64,000 bases of DNA from Naumannella cuiyingiana (GTDB lineage Bacteria; Actinomycetota; Actinomycetes; Propionibacteriales; Propionibacteriaceae), in assembly GCF_013408305.1 (NCBI RefSeq), contig NZ_JACBZS010000001.1, forward strand, positions 496,001 to 560,000. Reading direction: 5' to 3'. A model generated the notes under the pieces. The model saw nothing but the letters and a program-made list of their open reading frames with translations, ran no database searches and was not told the origin of the DNA. Below, piece after piece: positions 33,703 through 41,624 of this stretch. Position numbers and translations under genes: made by a program. Positions within the stretch are counted from its first letter, which is position 1; each line of letters begins with the position of its first letter.

Positions 33703-34527
33703 TCACCGATTGTCGGCGAGCACCGCCCGCAGGTCCCGGGCCGGCCGGCCGAGCGCCTCGCGCACACCCTCGACCGGCGTGGAGTTGCGGCCGTCGAGGA
33801 TCTCGGCGAACAGTTCGGTGATGCCGCGCGCATCGTCCGCGCCGATCCCGATACCGGCCAGCCGTGCGACGAATTCCTCCGGCTCGACCCGGCGCAGCTC
33901 GACCGGGCGCCCGGAGGTCTCCGCCAGCAGGGCCGCCGCCTCCGCGAAGGTGTAGGCGCGCGACCCGCTCACCTCGTAGCGCCGCCCGCGGTGAGCGGGA
34001 TCGGTGAGCGCGGCGACCACCACCTCGGCGATGTCGCGGGTGTCGGTGAACGGTTCTGGGCAGTCATCGGCCGGCAACGGCAGTTCGCCCGCCGCGATGA
34101 ACGGCGCGAACAGCCCCTCGGTGAAGTTCTGGGCGAACCAGGAGGCGGTGACCACGGTCGCGTCGACCCCGCTGCTCTGCAGGGCCCGCTCGGCTTCCTG
34201 GGCGCCCGGCTCGTTGCGGCCGGACAGCAGGACGAGGTGGTCGAGCCCGGCGTCGCGGGCGAGCGCCGCCAGCGAGGCGATCGCCTCCGCGGCGCCCGGC
34301 ATGGCGAGATCGGGCTGGTAGACGAGGTACGCGGCCCGCGCCCCCTGCAGCGCGGGGGTCCAGGTCTCCGGCGCGTTCCAGTCGAACGTGATGGCCTCGG
34401 AGCGGCCGACCGGCCGGGTGGGTACGCCGCGCTCGGCGAGGGCGTCGATGACGTGTCGGGAGGTCTTGCCGCGGGGGCAGGTGATGGCGATCGGGCGGGC
34501 ATCCGGATTGACGTGTGTCGTATTCAT
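33703..34527 (-). CDS. NmrA-like NAD(P)-binding protein
   Basis: A 274-residue atypical short-chain dehydrogenase. The usual N-terminal glycine motif is reduced to AITCPRGKTSRHVIDALAER, followed by AYLVYQPDLAMPGAAEAIAS, HLVLLSGRNEPGAQEAERAL, TVVTASWFAQNFTEGLF and RDIAEVVVAALTD, as in NmrA/QOR2-type redox-sensing or quinone-reducing proteins. Divergent from an AraC regulator with 82 bp between them, so probably its target. Confidence 0.8.
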   Translation of the reverse strand: MNTTHVNPDARPIAITCPRGKTSRHVIDALAERGVPTRPVGRSEAITFDWNAPETWTPALQGARAAYLVYQPDLAMPGAAEAIASLAALARDAGLDHLVLLSGRNEPGAQEAERALQSSGVDATVVTASWFAQNFTEGLFAPFIAAGELPLPADDCPEPFTDTRDIAEVVVAALTDPAHRGRRYEVSGSRAYTFAEAAALLAETSGRPVELRRVEPEEFVARLAGIGIGADDARGITELFAEILDGRNSTPVEGVREALGRPARDLRAVLADNR

Positions 34528-34551
34528 GCGGCCTATCCCACCGCGGCATGG

Positions 34552-34571
34552 CGAGAGAGAACATGCTCTCG
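34552..34571. promoter_or_regulatory. Inverted repeat CGAGAG-N8-CTCTCG between NmrA-like and AraC genes
   Basis: Perfect 6-bp arms around AGAACATG, placed in the middle of the 82-bp divergent gap. A candidate operator for the AraC-family protein or another dimeric regulator. Confidence 0.45.
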
Positions 34572-34597
34572 TCGCGCCAAAACATTCGCGATCGTCC

Positions 34598-34603
34598 TAG
34601 ACT
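34598..34603 (+). promoter_or_regulatory. -10 hexamer TAGACT of the AraC gene
   Basis: TAGACT ends six bases before GTG 34610; no ribosome-binding site is present, so a leaderless mRNA is likely. Confidence 0.45.
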
Positions 34604-34609
34604 GCCGGC

Positions 34610-35578
34610 GTGGACAGCACCGGAGCACTGCTCACCGGCCCCCGCGCCCAACGCGCCTTCGCGCTGCGCGTGTGCCTCTCGGCGGGCTGGCGGCTCCGGA
34701 TCGACGACGGCTCGGCGCTGTGCCTGCTGGTGCCGGTGCGCGGCGCGCTCGAGGTGCGTTTCGACGACGGCCAAACGGCCCGGGCAGAGCCGGGCGAGGT
34801 GCTCCTGCTGCGCGGGCCCGACCCGTACCACGCCTATGACGATGCCGCCGCGCCGCTGTTGGCCGAGATCCGCGCCGACGGTGGCTGTTATGCCCCGGAC
34901 GGGACGCTGGTCCGCGACCTGCTGGCGCTCGGTGTCCGCACCTGGGGCACCGACGCGGACGGGTCGACCGAGTTCGTCACCGCGACCTATGCCCGCAGCA
35001 ACGAGGTCGGCGCCCGGCTGGTCGAGGCGCTGCCGCGCTGCCTGCTGGTCGCCGGGCACGAGTTCGACTGGCCGATACCCGAGTTGTTGCACCGCGAGCT
35101 GGCGACGACGTCGGCGGGACAGGATGTGGTGGTCGACCGCCTGCTGGACCTGCTGCTGCTCGGCGCCGTCCGGGCATGGTCGCGCGGTTTCCCCGACGCT
35201 CCGGCGTGGGCGGGTGCGGCCGACGATCCCGTGGCGCGTGGTGCGCTGGCGGCGCTGCACCACAACCCGGCGTACCCGTGGACGGTCGAGTCGCTCGCCC
35301 GCCACGTCGGCGTCTCCCGGGCGGTGCTCGCCCGCCGGTTCACCGACGCCGTCGGCGAACCGCCGATGGGCTACCTGACGGGCTGGCGGATCGGGCTCGC
35401 GGCAGACCTGCTGATCGAGGGCGAGCACACGCTGGAGCGGATCGCCCACGAGGTCGGGTACGCCTCGGCGTTCGCGCTGAGCGCGGCATTCAAGCGGGTG
35501 AAGGGGATGAGCCCCCGGCAGTTCCGGGCGCTCAGCGATCCACGCGGACGCGGCGCGACTTCGGCCGCGGGCGGTTGA
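34610..35578 (+). CDS. AraC-family transcriptional regulator
   Basis: A 322-residue protein. The N-terminal cupin-like sensor (about 10-130; LCLLVPVRGALEVRFDDGQT, EVLLLRGPDPYHAYDDA) is of the AraC_binding_2 type. The C-terminal double helix-turn-helix (about 205-305) reads PWTVESLARHVGVSRAVLAR and TLERIAHEVGYASAFALSAA, FKRVKGMSPRQFRAL. Divergent from the NmrA-like gene it probably controls. Its 3' end overlaps a 37-codon minus-strand gene by 47 bp. Confidence 0.9.
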   Translation: MDSTGALLTGPRAQRAFALRVCLSAGWRLRIDDGSALCLLVPVRGALEVRFDDGQTARAEPGEVLLLRGPDPYHAYDDAAAPLLAEIRADGGCYAPDGTLVRDLLALGVRTWGTDADGSTEFVTATYARSNEVGARLVEALPRCLLVAGHEFDWPIPELLHRELATTSAGQDVVVDRLLDLLLLGAVRAWSRGFPDAPAWAGAADDPVARGALAALHHNPAYPWTVESLARHVGVSRAVLARRFTDAVGEPPMGYLTGWRIGLAADLLIEGEHTLERIAHEVGYASAFALSAAFKRVKGMSPRQFRALSDPRGRGATSAAGG

Positions 35579-35645
35579 ACAGCGCCACGGCGACCACGGC
35601 CAGCGCGACGGCCCCGAGGAGCAGCACGGTCAGTTCCAGCGGCAT
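35532..35645 (-). CDS. 37-residue single-pass membrane protein
   Basis: ATG 35645 to TGA 35532 encodes 37 residues: a hydrophobic stretch (MPLELTVLLLGAVALAVVAV) of about 20 residues and a strongly basic tail (NRPRPKSRRVRVDR). AGGGAA sits nine bases upstream of the start, a good ribosome-binding site, and TAGTAA further upstream could be a -10. Too short for usual gene callers and overlapping the AraC gene end. The basic tail would be cytoplasmic by the positive-inside rule. No family recognised. Confidence 0.5.
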   Translation of the reverse strand: MPLELTVLLLGAVALAVVAVALFNRPRPKSRRVRVDR

Positions 35646-35742
35646 CGGCGTCAGTTCCCTTCGGATGCGGTGCCCGTCATTACTACCCCTCCGCGGGGTC
35701 AGGGGCAAGCCGGTGATGCGTCGGTCAACGGTACGCCGCCGC

Positions 35743-35748
35743 TAAGCT
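35743..35748 (+). promoter_or_regulatory. -10 hexamer TAAGCT of fasR
   Basis: TAAGCT ends seven bases before ATG 35756 with no ribosome-binding site between, again the leaderless arrangement. Confidence 0.45.
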
Positions 35749-35755
35749 CGCCGCC

Positions 35756-36958
35756 ATGCCTGTCGACCCCGCCCCGTGGCCCTGGTGGCCGTCGACGCGC
35801 ACCCGCAACGCGATCGTGAAGCGGCTGAACGGCCTGCGCGGCCAGCTCGGCACCGCCACGGTGACCGAGATGGAGCGCCGCCACGTGTGGTTCCGCGAGC
35901 TGGGTGCCGATCACCGCTCCTGGATCGCCCTCGTGGCCCAGGCCGGAATCGACGGGTTCATCTCCTGGTTCGCCGACCCGCGTTCCGCGCCGAGCGGTGC
36001 CGACATCTTCCGGGCCGCCCCCCGCTCGCTGATCCGGCAGATCACGCTGCACCAGACCGTCGATCTGGTCCGCACCACCATCGAGGTGGTGGAGGCGAAG
36101 ACCCAGGAGCTGATGCCGCGGGCCGACCGGCCCGTGCTCGCGCAGGCCATCTTGGCCTACAGCCGCGAGATCGCCTTCGGCGCCGCGCAGCTCTACGCCC
36201 GTGCGGCCGAGACCCGCGGCGCCTGGGACGCCCGACTGGAGTCGCTGGTGGTCGATGCGGTGGTCCGCGGCGAGGCCGACGAGACGGTCCTGTCGCGGGC
36301 CTCCACGCTGGGCTGGCAGTGGCCGGAGGCCGTGATGGTGGTGGTCGGTGGGGCGCCGGAGGACGACCCGGACGGCGCCGTTGAGGCGATGCGGCGGCGT
36401 ACCACCCGGCTCGGGCTGGACCTGCTGGCCGCGACCCACGGCGACCGGCTGGTCGTGGTGCTGGGCGGGGCCGGTGTGGTGGACGCGCCGGGCCGGCAGC
36501 GCGCCGTGGCGGCCGTGCTCGACACCTTCGCCCCCGGGCCGGTGGTGCTGGGGCCGGTCGTGGAACACCTGGTCGATGCGACGGCCTCCGCCCGGGCCGC
36601 CCTGTCCGGTCTGCGCGCCGCCCGCGGCTGGCCGGCGGCGCCGCGCCCGGTCGAGGCACGAGAACTGCTGCCCGAGCGGGTGCTGTCGGGCGACGGGCAC
36701 GCGCGCCGGTCCCTGGACCGCGAGGTGTACCGGCCGCTGCGCGACGCCGGCGGCGGCCTGCTGGAGACCCTGGAGGCCTTCCTCGACCATGGTTCCTCGG
36801 TCGAGGCGGCGGCGCGGGCGTTGTTCGTTCACGCCAATACGGTGCGCTACCGGCTGAAGCGGATCGCCGAGGTCTGCGGCTACTCCCCCGCCGATCCGCG
36901 CGAGGCGTACTTCCTGCGGCTGGCGCTCACCCTCGGCAGGCTGTGGGCCGATGGCTGA
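35756..36958 (+). CDS. fasR: PucR-type activator of fatty acid synthesis genes (FasR/Rv2242-like)
   Basis: A 400-residue regulator: an N-terminal helical RsbRD-like region (about 15-160), a GGDEF-like middle (about 170-290), and a C-terminal PucR helix-turn-helix (SSVEAAARALFVHANTVRYR, LKRIAEVCGY, about 345-375). The same gene sits directly upstream of fabD in Streptomyces, where FasR activates the fab operon, and in mycobacteria (Rv2242). The assignment rests on domain layout plus position. A membrane protein gene (36951) is inserted between it and fabD. Confidence 0.87.
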   Translation: MPVDPAPWPWWPSTRTRNAIVKRLNGLRGQLGTATVTEMERRHVWFRELGADHRSWIALVAQAGIDGFISWFADPRSAPSGADIFRAAPRSLIRQITLHQTVDLVRTTIEVVEAKTQELMPRADRPVLAQAILAYSREIAFGAAQLYARAAETRGAWDARLESLVVDAVVRGEADETVLSRASTLGWQWPEAVMVVVGGAPEDDPDGAVEAMRRRTTRLGLDLLAATHGDRLVVVLGGAGVVDAPGRQRAVAAVLDTFAPGPVVLGPVVEHLVDATASARAALSGLRAARGWPAAPRPVEARELLPERVLSGDGHARRSLDREVYRPLRDAGGGLLETLEAFLDHGSSVEAAARALFVHANTVRYRLKRIAEVCGYSPADPREAYFLRLALTLGRLWADG

Positions 36959-37538
36959 GCAGCGACCGCCGGGGACGGCCTCGACCTTCAGCACCCGGTG
37001 GATCCTCGGCATCGCGGCGCTGGTCGCGATCAGCCTGGTCGGTGCGGTGGCCTTTCTCACCAGCCCGTTCGCCGGCACCGGCGCCAATCGCCCCGCGACG
37101 CCGGCGCCGACCACCCCGGCGACCGCCTATGCCGTCCCGGACGCGCCGGTCACCGGCGGCGTCGGGAAGCCGGTGGAGTGGTACCAACACACCGGTCGCG
37201 GCACGGTCACGGTGCACGAGGCGAGTTGGGAGACCCGCGGTACGGTGCCCCCGGCGGACGGGCTGCGCTATCTGGTGCTGGACGTCGAGGTCGCCTGCAC
37301 CGAGGGCACCCTGGCGGTCAATCCGCTCTACCTCAGCGCGGAGGACTCCCGCGGCAACGAGGCCTTCCTGGCGCAGATGTCGGGTTACCAGCCGGAGCTG
37401 CCCGAGGTGGTCCTGGAACCGGGCAAGGCGGTCCGCGCCAAAGCCACCTTCGAGGTGGCCCCAGGAGAGACGACCGTGATCTTCACCGAGGAGCTGTTCA
37501 ACCCGATCCTCCAGATCACGGTCGACGGCCCGCGCTGA
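36951..37538 (+). CDS. Membrane-anchored DUF4352-like protein
   Basis: A 195-residue protein: one N-terminal transmembrane helix (about residues 16-38), a Pro/Thr/Ala-rich linker, and an exported beta-rich domain (GTVTVHEASWETRG, GLRYLVLDVEVACTEGTLAV, TVIFTEELFNPILQITVDG) of the DUF4352 immunoglobulin-like type. A single Cys is present. It overlaps fasR by 8 bp and so is likely co-expressed. Role unknown. Confidence 0.72.
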   Translation: MAEQRPPGTASTFSTRWILGIAALVAISLVGAVAFLTSPFAGTGANRPATPAPTTPATAYAVPDAPVTGGVGKPVEWYQHTGRGTVTVHEASWETRGTVPPADGLRYLVLDVEVACTEGTLAVNPLYLSAEDSRGNEAFLAQMSGYQPELPEVVLEPGKAVRAKATFEVAPGETTVIFTEELFNPILQITVDGPR

Positions 37539-37546
37539 GTCGGCCG

Positions 37547-37563
37547 TTGTGGACTTCTGACAA
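37547..37563. promoter_or_regulatory. Inverted repeat TTGT-N9-ACAA upstream of fabD
   Basis: TTGT (37547-37550) and ACAA (37560-37563) lie 69-85 bp before the fabD start. A candidate half of the fab control region; assignment to FasR is a guess. Confidence 0.35.
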
Positions 37564-37570
37564 AAACCCG

Positions 37571-37585
37571 CGACCAGATTGGTCG
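37571..37585. promoter_or_regulatory. Perfect palindrome CGACCA-GAT-TGGTCG upstream of fabD
   Basis: Exact 6-3-6 inverted repeat, 47 bp before GTG 37632 and eight bases after the TTGT-N9-ACAA repeat. Its symmetry and position make it a candidate operator for the fabD-acpP-fabF genes. Confidence 0.45.
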
Positions 37586-37631
37586 GCTCACCTGCCACAC
37601 CCGGGCGGCCCGGCGCGCAAGGCTGAATCCC

Positions 37632-38582
37632 GTGCTCGCGATCGTCGCGCCCGGACAGGGCGCCCAGAAGCCCGGCTTCCTCGAACCCTGGCTGGCCGAC
37701 GCCGACACGGCCGCCCACCTGGACCGGCTCGGTGCGGTCGCCGAGCTCGACCTGACCCACTACGGCACCCGGGCCGACGAGGACACCATCCGCGACACCG
37801 CCATCGCGCAGCCGCTGCTGGTCGCCGCCGGGCTGATCACCCTGGCCGCACTCACCGACGGGTCGGACGAGATGCCCGCCGGGGTGCTGGCCGGGCACTC
37901 CGTCGGCGAGATCACCGCCGCCGCGGCGGCCGGGGCGCTGACGGAGGAACAGGCCATGACGCTGGTCCGCGAGCGCGGCCGCGCCATGGCCGAGGCGAGC
38001 GCGATCGCGCCGACGTCGATGACCGCGGTGCTGCGCGGCGATCCCGAGGAGGTGCTCGCGGCGATCGAGGCCGCCGGCCTCACCCCGGCCAACAACAACG
38101 GCACCGGGCAGATCGTGGCCGCCGGCGCGGTCGAGCAACTGGCCGCGCTCGCCGAGCACCCGCCCGCCGGCGCCCGCCTGGTGCCGCTCAGCGTCGCAGG
38201 GGCCTTCCACACCGAGCACATGGCGCCCGCGGTGGAGCGGCTGGCCGACCTGGCGCGCGGGCTGAGCACCGGCGCTCTGCGTACCGAACTGCTGTCGAAT
38301 GCCGACGGGCGCGCGGTCACCGACGGCGCCGACGCGCTGTTCCGGATCGTCGGGCAGGTCGCCAACCCGGTCCGCTGGGACCTGTGCATGGCGACGATGG
38401 CCGATCTCGGGGTGACCGGCCTGCTGGAGCTGTCGCCGGCCGGTACGCTCACCGGACTCGCCAAGCGCAACCTCAAGGGCGTCGAGACCTTTGCGCTGAA
38501 CGGGCCCGAGCAGCTCGACGAGGCGCGCGCCTTCGTCCGCGCCCATCGCGCCGATGCCCCGCAGGCGGCCCAGCGGGCATGA
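37632..38582 (+). CDS. fabD: Malonyl-CoA:ACP transacylase
   Basis: A 316-residue enzyme that loads malonyl groups onto ACP. The nucleophile Ser is in LAGHSVGEITAAAAAGAL near residue 90, the N-terminal oxyanion segment is APGQGAQKPGFL, an Arg for the malonyl carboxylate is in LVRERGRAM, and the His is in GAFHTEHM near residue 196. It is somewhat longer than E. coli FabD owing to the C-terminal tail. Starts at GTG 37632. First gene of the fab set; fabH, which follows fabD in Streptomyces, is absent, as in mycobacteria. Confidence 0.94.
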   Translation: MLAIVAPGQGAQKPGFLEPWLADADTAAHLDRLGAVAELDLTHYGTRADEDTIRDTAIAQPLLVAAGLITLAALTDGSDEMPAGVLAGHSVGEITAAAAAGALTEEQAMTLVRERGRAMAEASAIAPTSMTAVLRGDPEEVLAAIEAAGLTPANNNGTGQIVAAGAVEQLAALAEHPPAGARLVPLSVAGAFHTEHMAPAVERLADLARGLSTGALRTELLSNADGRAVTDGADALFRIVGQVANPVRWDLCMATMADLGVTGLLELSPAGTLTGLAKRNLKGVETFALNGPEQLDEARAFVRAHRADAPQAAQRA

Positions 38583-38708
38583 TGATGATCTCCGGACCGG
38601 CGACCCCGCCGGGTCCGGCGGCCGCCGCCCGCTGGGCGACGGCCACAGCACACAGGTAGCAAGCCAGTCAGAACCCGGCTATCAGTAACCAGACACAGGA
38701 GAACGCTC

Positions 38709-38954
38709 GTGGCCACCACCGAAGAGATCCGCACCCAGCTCGCCGAGATCGTCAACGAGCTGCTCGAGGTGCCCGTGGAGGATGTCCAGATGGACAAGTC
38801 GTTCGTCGACGACCTCGATGCCGACTCGCTCGCGATGAACGAGATCATCTACGCCGCCGAGGACAAGTTCGGCGTCTCCATCCCCGACGAGGAGGCCAAG
38901 AACCTCAAGACGGTCGGCGACGCCGTGGCCTACATCGAGCGCAACCAGGGCTGA
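38709..38954 (+). CDS. acpP: Acyl carrier protein
   Basis: An 81-residue acidic four-helix protein. Ser40 in DDLDADSLAMNEIIYAAEDK is the 4'-phosphopantetheine attachment site (DSL motif). AGGAGA precedes GTG 38709. It lacks the long C-terminal extension of mycobacterial AcpM. Two strong hairpins follow in the 100-bp gap before fabF. Confidence 0.95.
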   Translation: MATTEEIRTQLAEIVNELLEVPVEDVQMDKSFVDDLDADSLAMNEIIYAAEDKFGVSIPDEEAKNLKTVGDAVAYIERNQG

Positions 38955-38962
38955 TCCCGCGC

Positions 38963-38992
38963 CCGGGACCCCGGCGGGCGCCGGGGTCCCGG
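38963..38992 (+). terminator. Perfect 13-bp hairpin after acpP
   Basis: CCGGGACCCCGGC (38963-38975), loop GGGC, GCCGGGGTCCCGG (38980-38992): an uninterrupted all-but-two G-C stem starting eight bases past the acpP stop. No T-run follows. Acts perhaps as a partial terminator or as a 3' block protecting the abundant acpP mRNA. Confidence 0.65.
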
Positions 38993-39003
38993 CACGCAAT
39001 CCC

Positions 39004-39023
39004 TGCGCGCGTTCCCGCGCGCA
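39004..39023 (+). terminator. Second hairpin before fabF
   Basis: TGCGCGCG (39004-39011), loop TTCC, CGCGCGCA (39016-39023): a perfect 8-bp stem 11 bases after the first hairpin and 31 bases before the fabF start. Confidence 0.5.
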
Positions 39024-39054
39024 CCATCCGAGCACAGAGAGACCGAGGCCACGC

Positions 39055-40320
39055 ATGTCCCGCACCGTCGTCGTCACCGGAATCGGCGCCACCAGCCCGC
39101 TCGGGCCGGACGCGCCCGGCACCTGGCGCGCGATGCGGGACGGTACGCCCGGAGTTCACACGCTGACCGCCGAGTGGGCGGCCGAGCTGCCGACGACCTT
39201 CGCCGCCACCGTCACCCAGGAACCGGGCGAGCAGCTCCCCCGGGTCGAGGCGCGCCGGATGGACCGGGCGAGCCAGCTTGCGGTCGTGGCCAGCCTGGAG
39301 GCCTGGCGCGACGCCGGCTTCGGCCTCGGCGAGGACAACCCGGTCGACCGCGAGCGGCTCGGCGTGGCGATCGCGACCGGAATCGGCGGCCTGCACTCGT
39401 TGCTGGACAACTGGGACACCCTCAAGGAGCGAGGGGTACGCCGGGTCAGCCCCTTCGCCATCCCGATGCTGATGGCCAATGCGCCGGCGGCCAATGTCGG
39501 GCTGCGGCTCGGCGCCCGAGCCGGCGTACACACCGCTGTCTCGGCGTGCGCGTCGAGCTCCGAGGCGATTGCCCAGGCACTCGACATGATCCGCCTCGGC
39601 CGGGCCGATGTGGTGGTCGCGGGCGGCACCGAGGGCGTCGTACACCCGTTGCCGCTCGCCGCGTTCGGCCAGATGCAGGCGCTGTCGCGCCGCAATGACG
39701 ACCCCGAGCGGGCATCGCGGCCGTGGGACGTGGACCGTGACGGGTTCGTCCTCGGCGAGGGGGCCGCCTCGCTGGTGCTCGAAACGCTGGAGAGCGCCCG
39801 CGCCCGCGGCGCGAGGATCTATGGCACCGTCGCGGGCGCCGGGATCAGCAACGATGCCCATGACATGGTGCAGCCGGACCCCTCCGGCGCGGGCCAGGCC
39901 TCGGCGATGCGCAAGGCGCTGGTCGACGCCGACCTGGCAACGGGCGACATCCGGCACGTGAACGCGCACGCCACCTCGACCCCGCAGGGCGATCTCGCCG
40001 AGGCGAAGTCGATCCGTGACGTCCTCGGAGCGGCCGCCGATGATGCCGTGGTCACCGGCACCAAGTCGATGACCGGCCACCTACTGGGGGCCGCAGGCGC
40101 GATCGAGGCGCTCGCCACCGTGTACGCGCTGCGGGACCGGGTGGCGCCCCCGACGATCAACATCGACAACATCGAGCCCGACCTGCCGATCGACGTGGCG
40201 GCGAATTCCGCGCGCCGGTTGGGCGACGGCGATCTTGCCGGGATCAGCAACTCGTTCGGTTTCGGCGGAGCGAACGTCTCGTTGATCTTCACCAATGCGG
40301 AGGCGACCGCAGCCGAGTGA
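39055..40320 (+). CDS. fabF: 3-oxoacyl-ACP synthase II (KasA-type)
   Basis: A 421-residue condensing enzyme. The active Cys is in TAVSACASSSEAIAQAL near residue 164, the two His are in NAHATSTPQGD and MTGHLLGAAGAIEA, and the closing glycine motif is NSFGFGGANVSL. It extends acyl-ACP by condensation with malonyl-ACP. There is only one copy, unlike the kasA-kasB pair of mycobacteria. GAGAGACC lies upstream of ATG 39055. Confidence 0.95.
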   Translation: MSRTVVVTGIGATSPLGPDAPGTWRAMRDGTPGVHTLTAEWAAELPTTFAATVTQEPGEQLPRVEARRMDRASQLAVVASLEAWRDAGFGLGEDNPVDRERLGVAIATGIGGLHSLLDNWDTLKERGVRRVSPFAIPMLMANAPAANVGLRLGARAGVHTAVSACASSSEAIAQALDMIRLGRADVVVAGGTEGVVHPLPLAAFGQMQALSRRNDDPERASRPWDVDRDGFVLGEGAASLVLETLESARARGARIYGTVAGAGISNDAHDMVQPDPSGAGQASAMRKALVDADLATGDIRHVNAHATSTPQGDLAEAKSIRDVLGAAADDAVVTGTKSMTGHLLGAAGAIEALATVYALRDRVAPPTINIDNIEPDLPIDVAANSARRLGDGDLAGISNSFGFGGANVSLIFTNAEATAAE

Positions 40321-40328
40321 TCGCGGGA

Positions 40329-40847
40329 TCATGCCCGCCGCGAGCGGTGCCGCCGCACCGCGTCACGATTCGCGCACCGCGTCGAGCAGTAGCGCTGGGT
40401 ACCGGGCCGGGTGAAGTCGGCATAGACCCGCGCACAGCCGCTGGCGGCACAGATCCCGAGCCGGTGCATCCCGCGCGTGACCAGGTGCAGCGCCGTGGCA
40501 ACGTTGATCATGCTGCGCAGCACCCGGTCCAAGCTCAGCCCGGCCGGCCGGTAGTGCAGGTGCCAGCCCCGCCCGTCGTGATCGGTCAGGCTGGGATGGG
40601 TGGCGTGCGCCGCCAGGCTGGCGTTCAGCAGCTCGGCGCGCTCGCGCTCCCCCGCCACCGCGGCCAGCGCGCGCCACTGGTCGAGGAAGGTGGTCGTGTC
40701 GGCGAGCTCGGCGGCCGAGACCTGCCAGTCGACGACCATCCCCGCCTCGTTGCAGATCCGCGCCAGCTCCGCCGGATCGTCGGGCGGGTCGTTGGCCAGC
40801 CGGACGGCGAGGCGTACCGGATCCTCGCCGTAAGGGTTTACTCGCAC
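40329..40847 (-). CDS. CGNR zinc-finger (ABATE-domain) regulator
   Basis: A 172-residue protein. The N-terminal ABATE-like domain (about 1-120, RLANDPPDDPAELARICNEA) is followed by a treble-clef finger GICAASGCARVYADFTRPGT then QRYCSTRCANRDAVRRHRSR, with four Cys and the CxNR signature of CGNR proteins. Such proteins are probable transcription factors with a ligand-binding N-terminus. Convergent with fabF, only 8 bp away. Confidence 0.85.
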   Translation of the reverse strand: MRVNPYGEDPVRLAVRLANDPPDDPAELARICNEAGMVVDWQVSAAELADTTTFLDQWRALAAVAGERERAELLNASLAAHATHPSLTDHDGRGWHLHYRPAGLSLDRVLRSMINVATALHLVTRGMHRLGICAASGCARVYADFTRPGTQRYCSTRCANRDAVRRHRSRRA

Positions 40848-40873
40848 AAGAACATGACAGCAGGATCGGGGGC

Positions 40874-41125
40874 ATGTTGCAATGCCCCGCCCCCGACGGC
40901 CCGCACCTGTGGTGGGTCGCCTCGACCCATGCGACCAGCGAGGGTCGCGTCCGCTACCTGCGTTGCGACTGCGGCGCCTTCGAGATCCAACGCGGCGGCC
41001 AGCCGCTGGCGGCCCGGCTCACACCACCTGGTGCAGCCAGCGCACCGGGGTGTCCGCCCCCGCGTGCCGGAACGGCTCCAGTTCGTCGTCCCACGGCCGG
41101 CCCAGCAGCTCGTCCAGTGAGCTGA
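40874..41125 (+). CDS. Small cysteine-containing conserved-looking protein
   Basis: ATG 40874 gives 83 residues. The first 45 (HLWWVASTHATSEGRVRYLR then CDCGAFEIQ) look like a genuine small actinobacterial protein with a CxCG knuckle; the remaining proline/alanine-rich part overlaps the convergent DUF3145 gene and may be poorly constrained. GGGGG just upstream is a poor, close ribosome-binding site. Moderately supported. Confidence 0.45.
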   Translation: MLQCPAPDGPHLWWVASTHATSEGRVRYLRCDCGAFEIQRGGQPLAARLTPPGAASAPGCPPPRAGTAPVRRPTAGPAARPVS

Positions 41126-41519
41126 GCAGCTCCTTGCGACCGAGCGCGTCGTTGACCACGGCGTGCTTGATCCGGTCCTCGGGCACCAGCAGGTCGCCGT
41201 GTTGGCCGATGGCGCCGCAGAACACCCCGAGCGCCGGGGTGTAGGAATAGCGGACACCCTCGGCGCCGGCCGCCGGCTCCTCGGTCACCTCGTAGCGGAT
41301 CCGCTGCCAGCCCTGCAGCGCGCTCGCCAGGGTGGCGGCCGATCCGGCGGGGCCGGTCCAGGAATACTCGGCGCGGTAGGCCGAGCGCTCCACCGGCTGC
41401 GCCGTCCAGTCCAGGGAGACGGGCATGCCGAGCGCGCCGCCGACGGCCCACTCGATGTGTGGGCACAGCGCCGACGGCGCCGAGTGGATGAACAGCACTC
41501 CACGGGTGGGCACGTTCAC
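41019..41519 (-). CDS. DUF3145 family protein
   Basis: A 166-residue actinobacterial protein of unknown role: GVLFIHSAPSALCPHIEWAV, SLDWTAQPVERSAYRAEYSW, LGVFCGAIGQHGDLLVPEDR and GRPWDDELEPFRHAGADTPV are clear family segments. It is a constant neighbour of fabF in actinobacteria. GGAGGAACC directly precedes GTG 41519. Confidence 0.88.
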   Translation of the reverse strand: MNVPTRGVLFIHSAPSALCPHIEWAVGGALGMPVSLDWTAQPVERSAYRAEYSWTGPAGSAATLASALQGWQRIRYEVTEEPAAGAEGVRYSYTPALGVFCGAIGQHGDLLVPEDRIKHAVVNDALGRKELLSSLDELLGRPWDDELEPFRHAGADTPVRWLHQVV

Positions 41520-41624
41520 GGTTCCTCCTGCGGCTCGAGGTGTGCCTTCCCCAGCAGCCTCGTCTCCGCACGGCGGAACCAGCGCCCATTCTGCAACATC
41601 CGCCCCAGCGACACCAGCCCCGGC

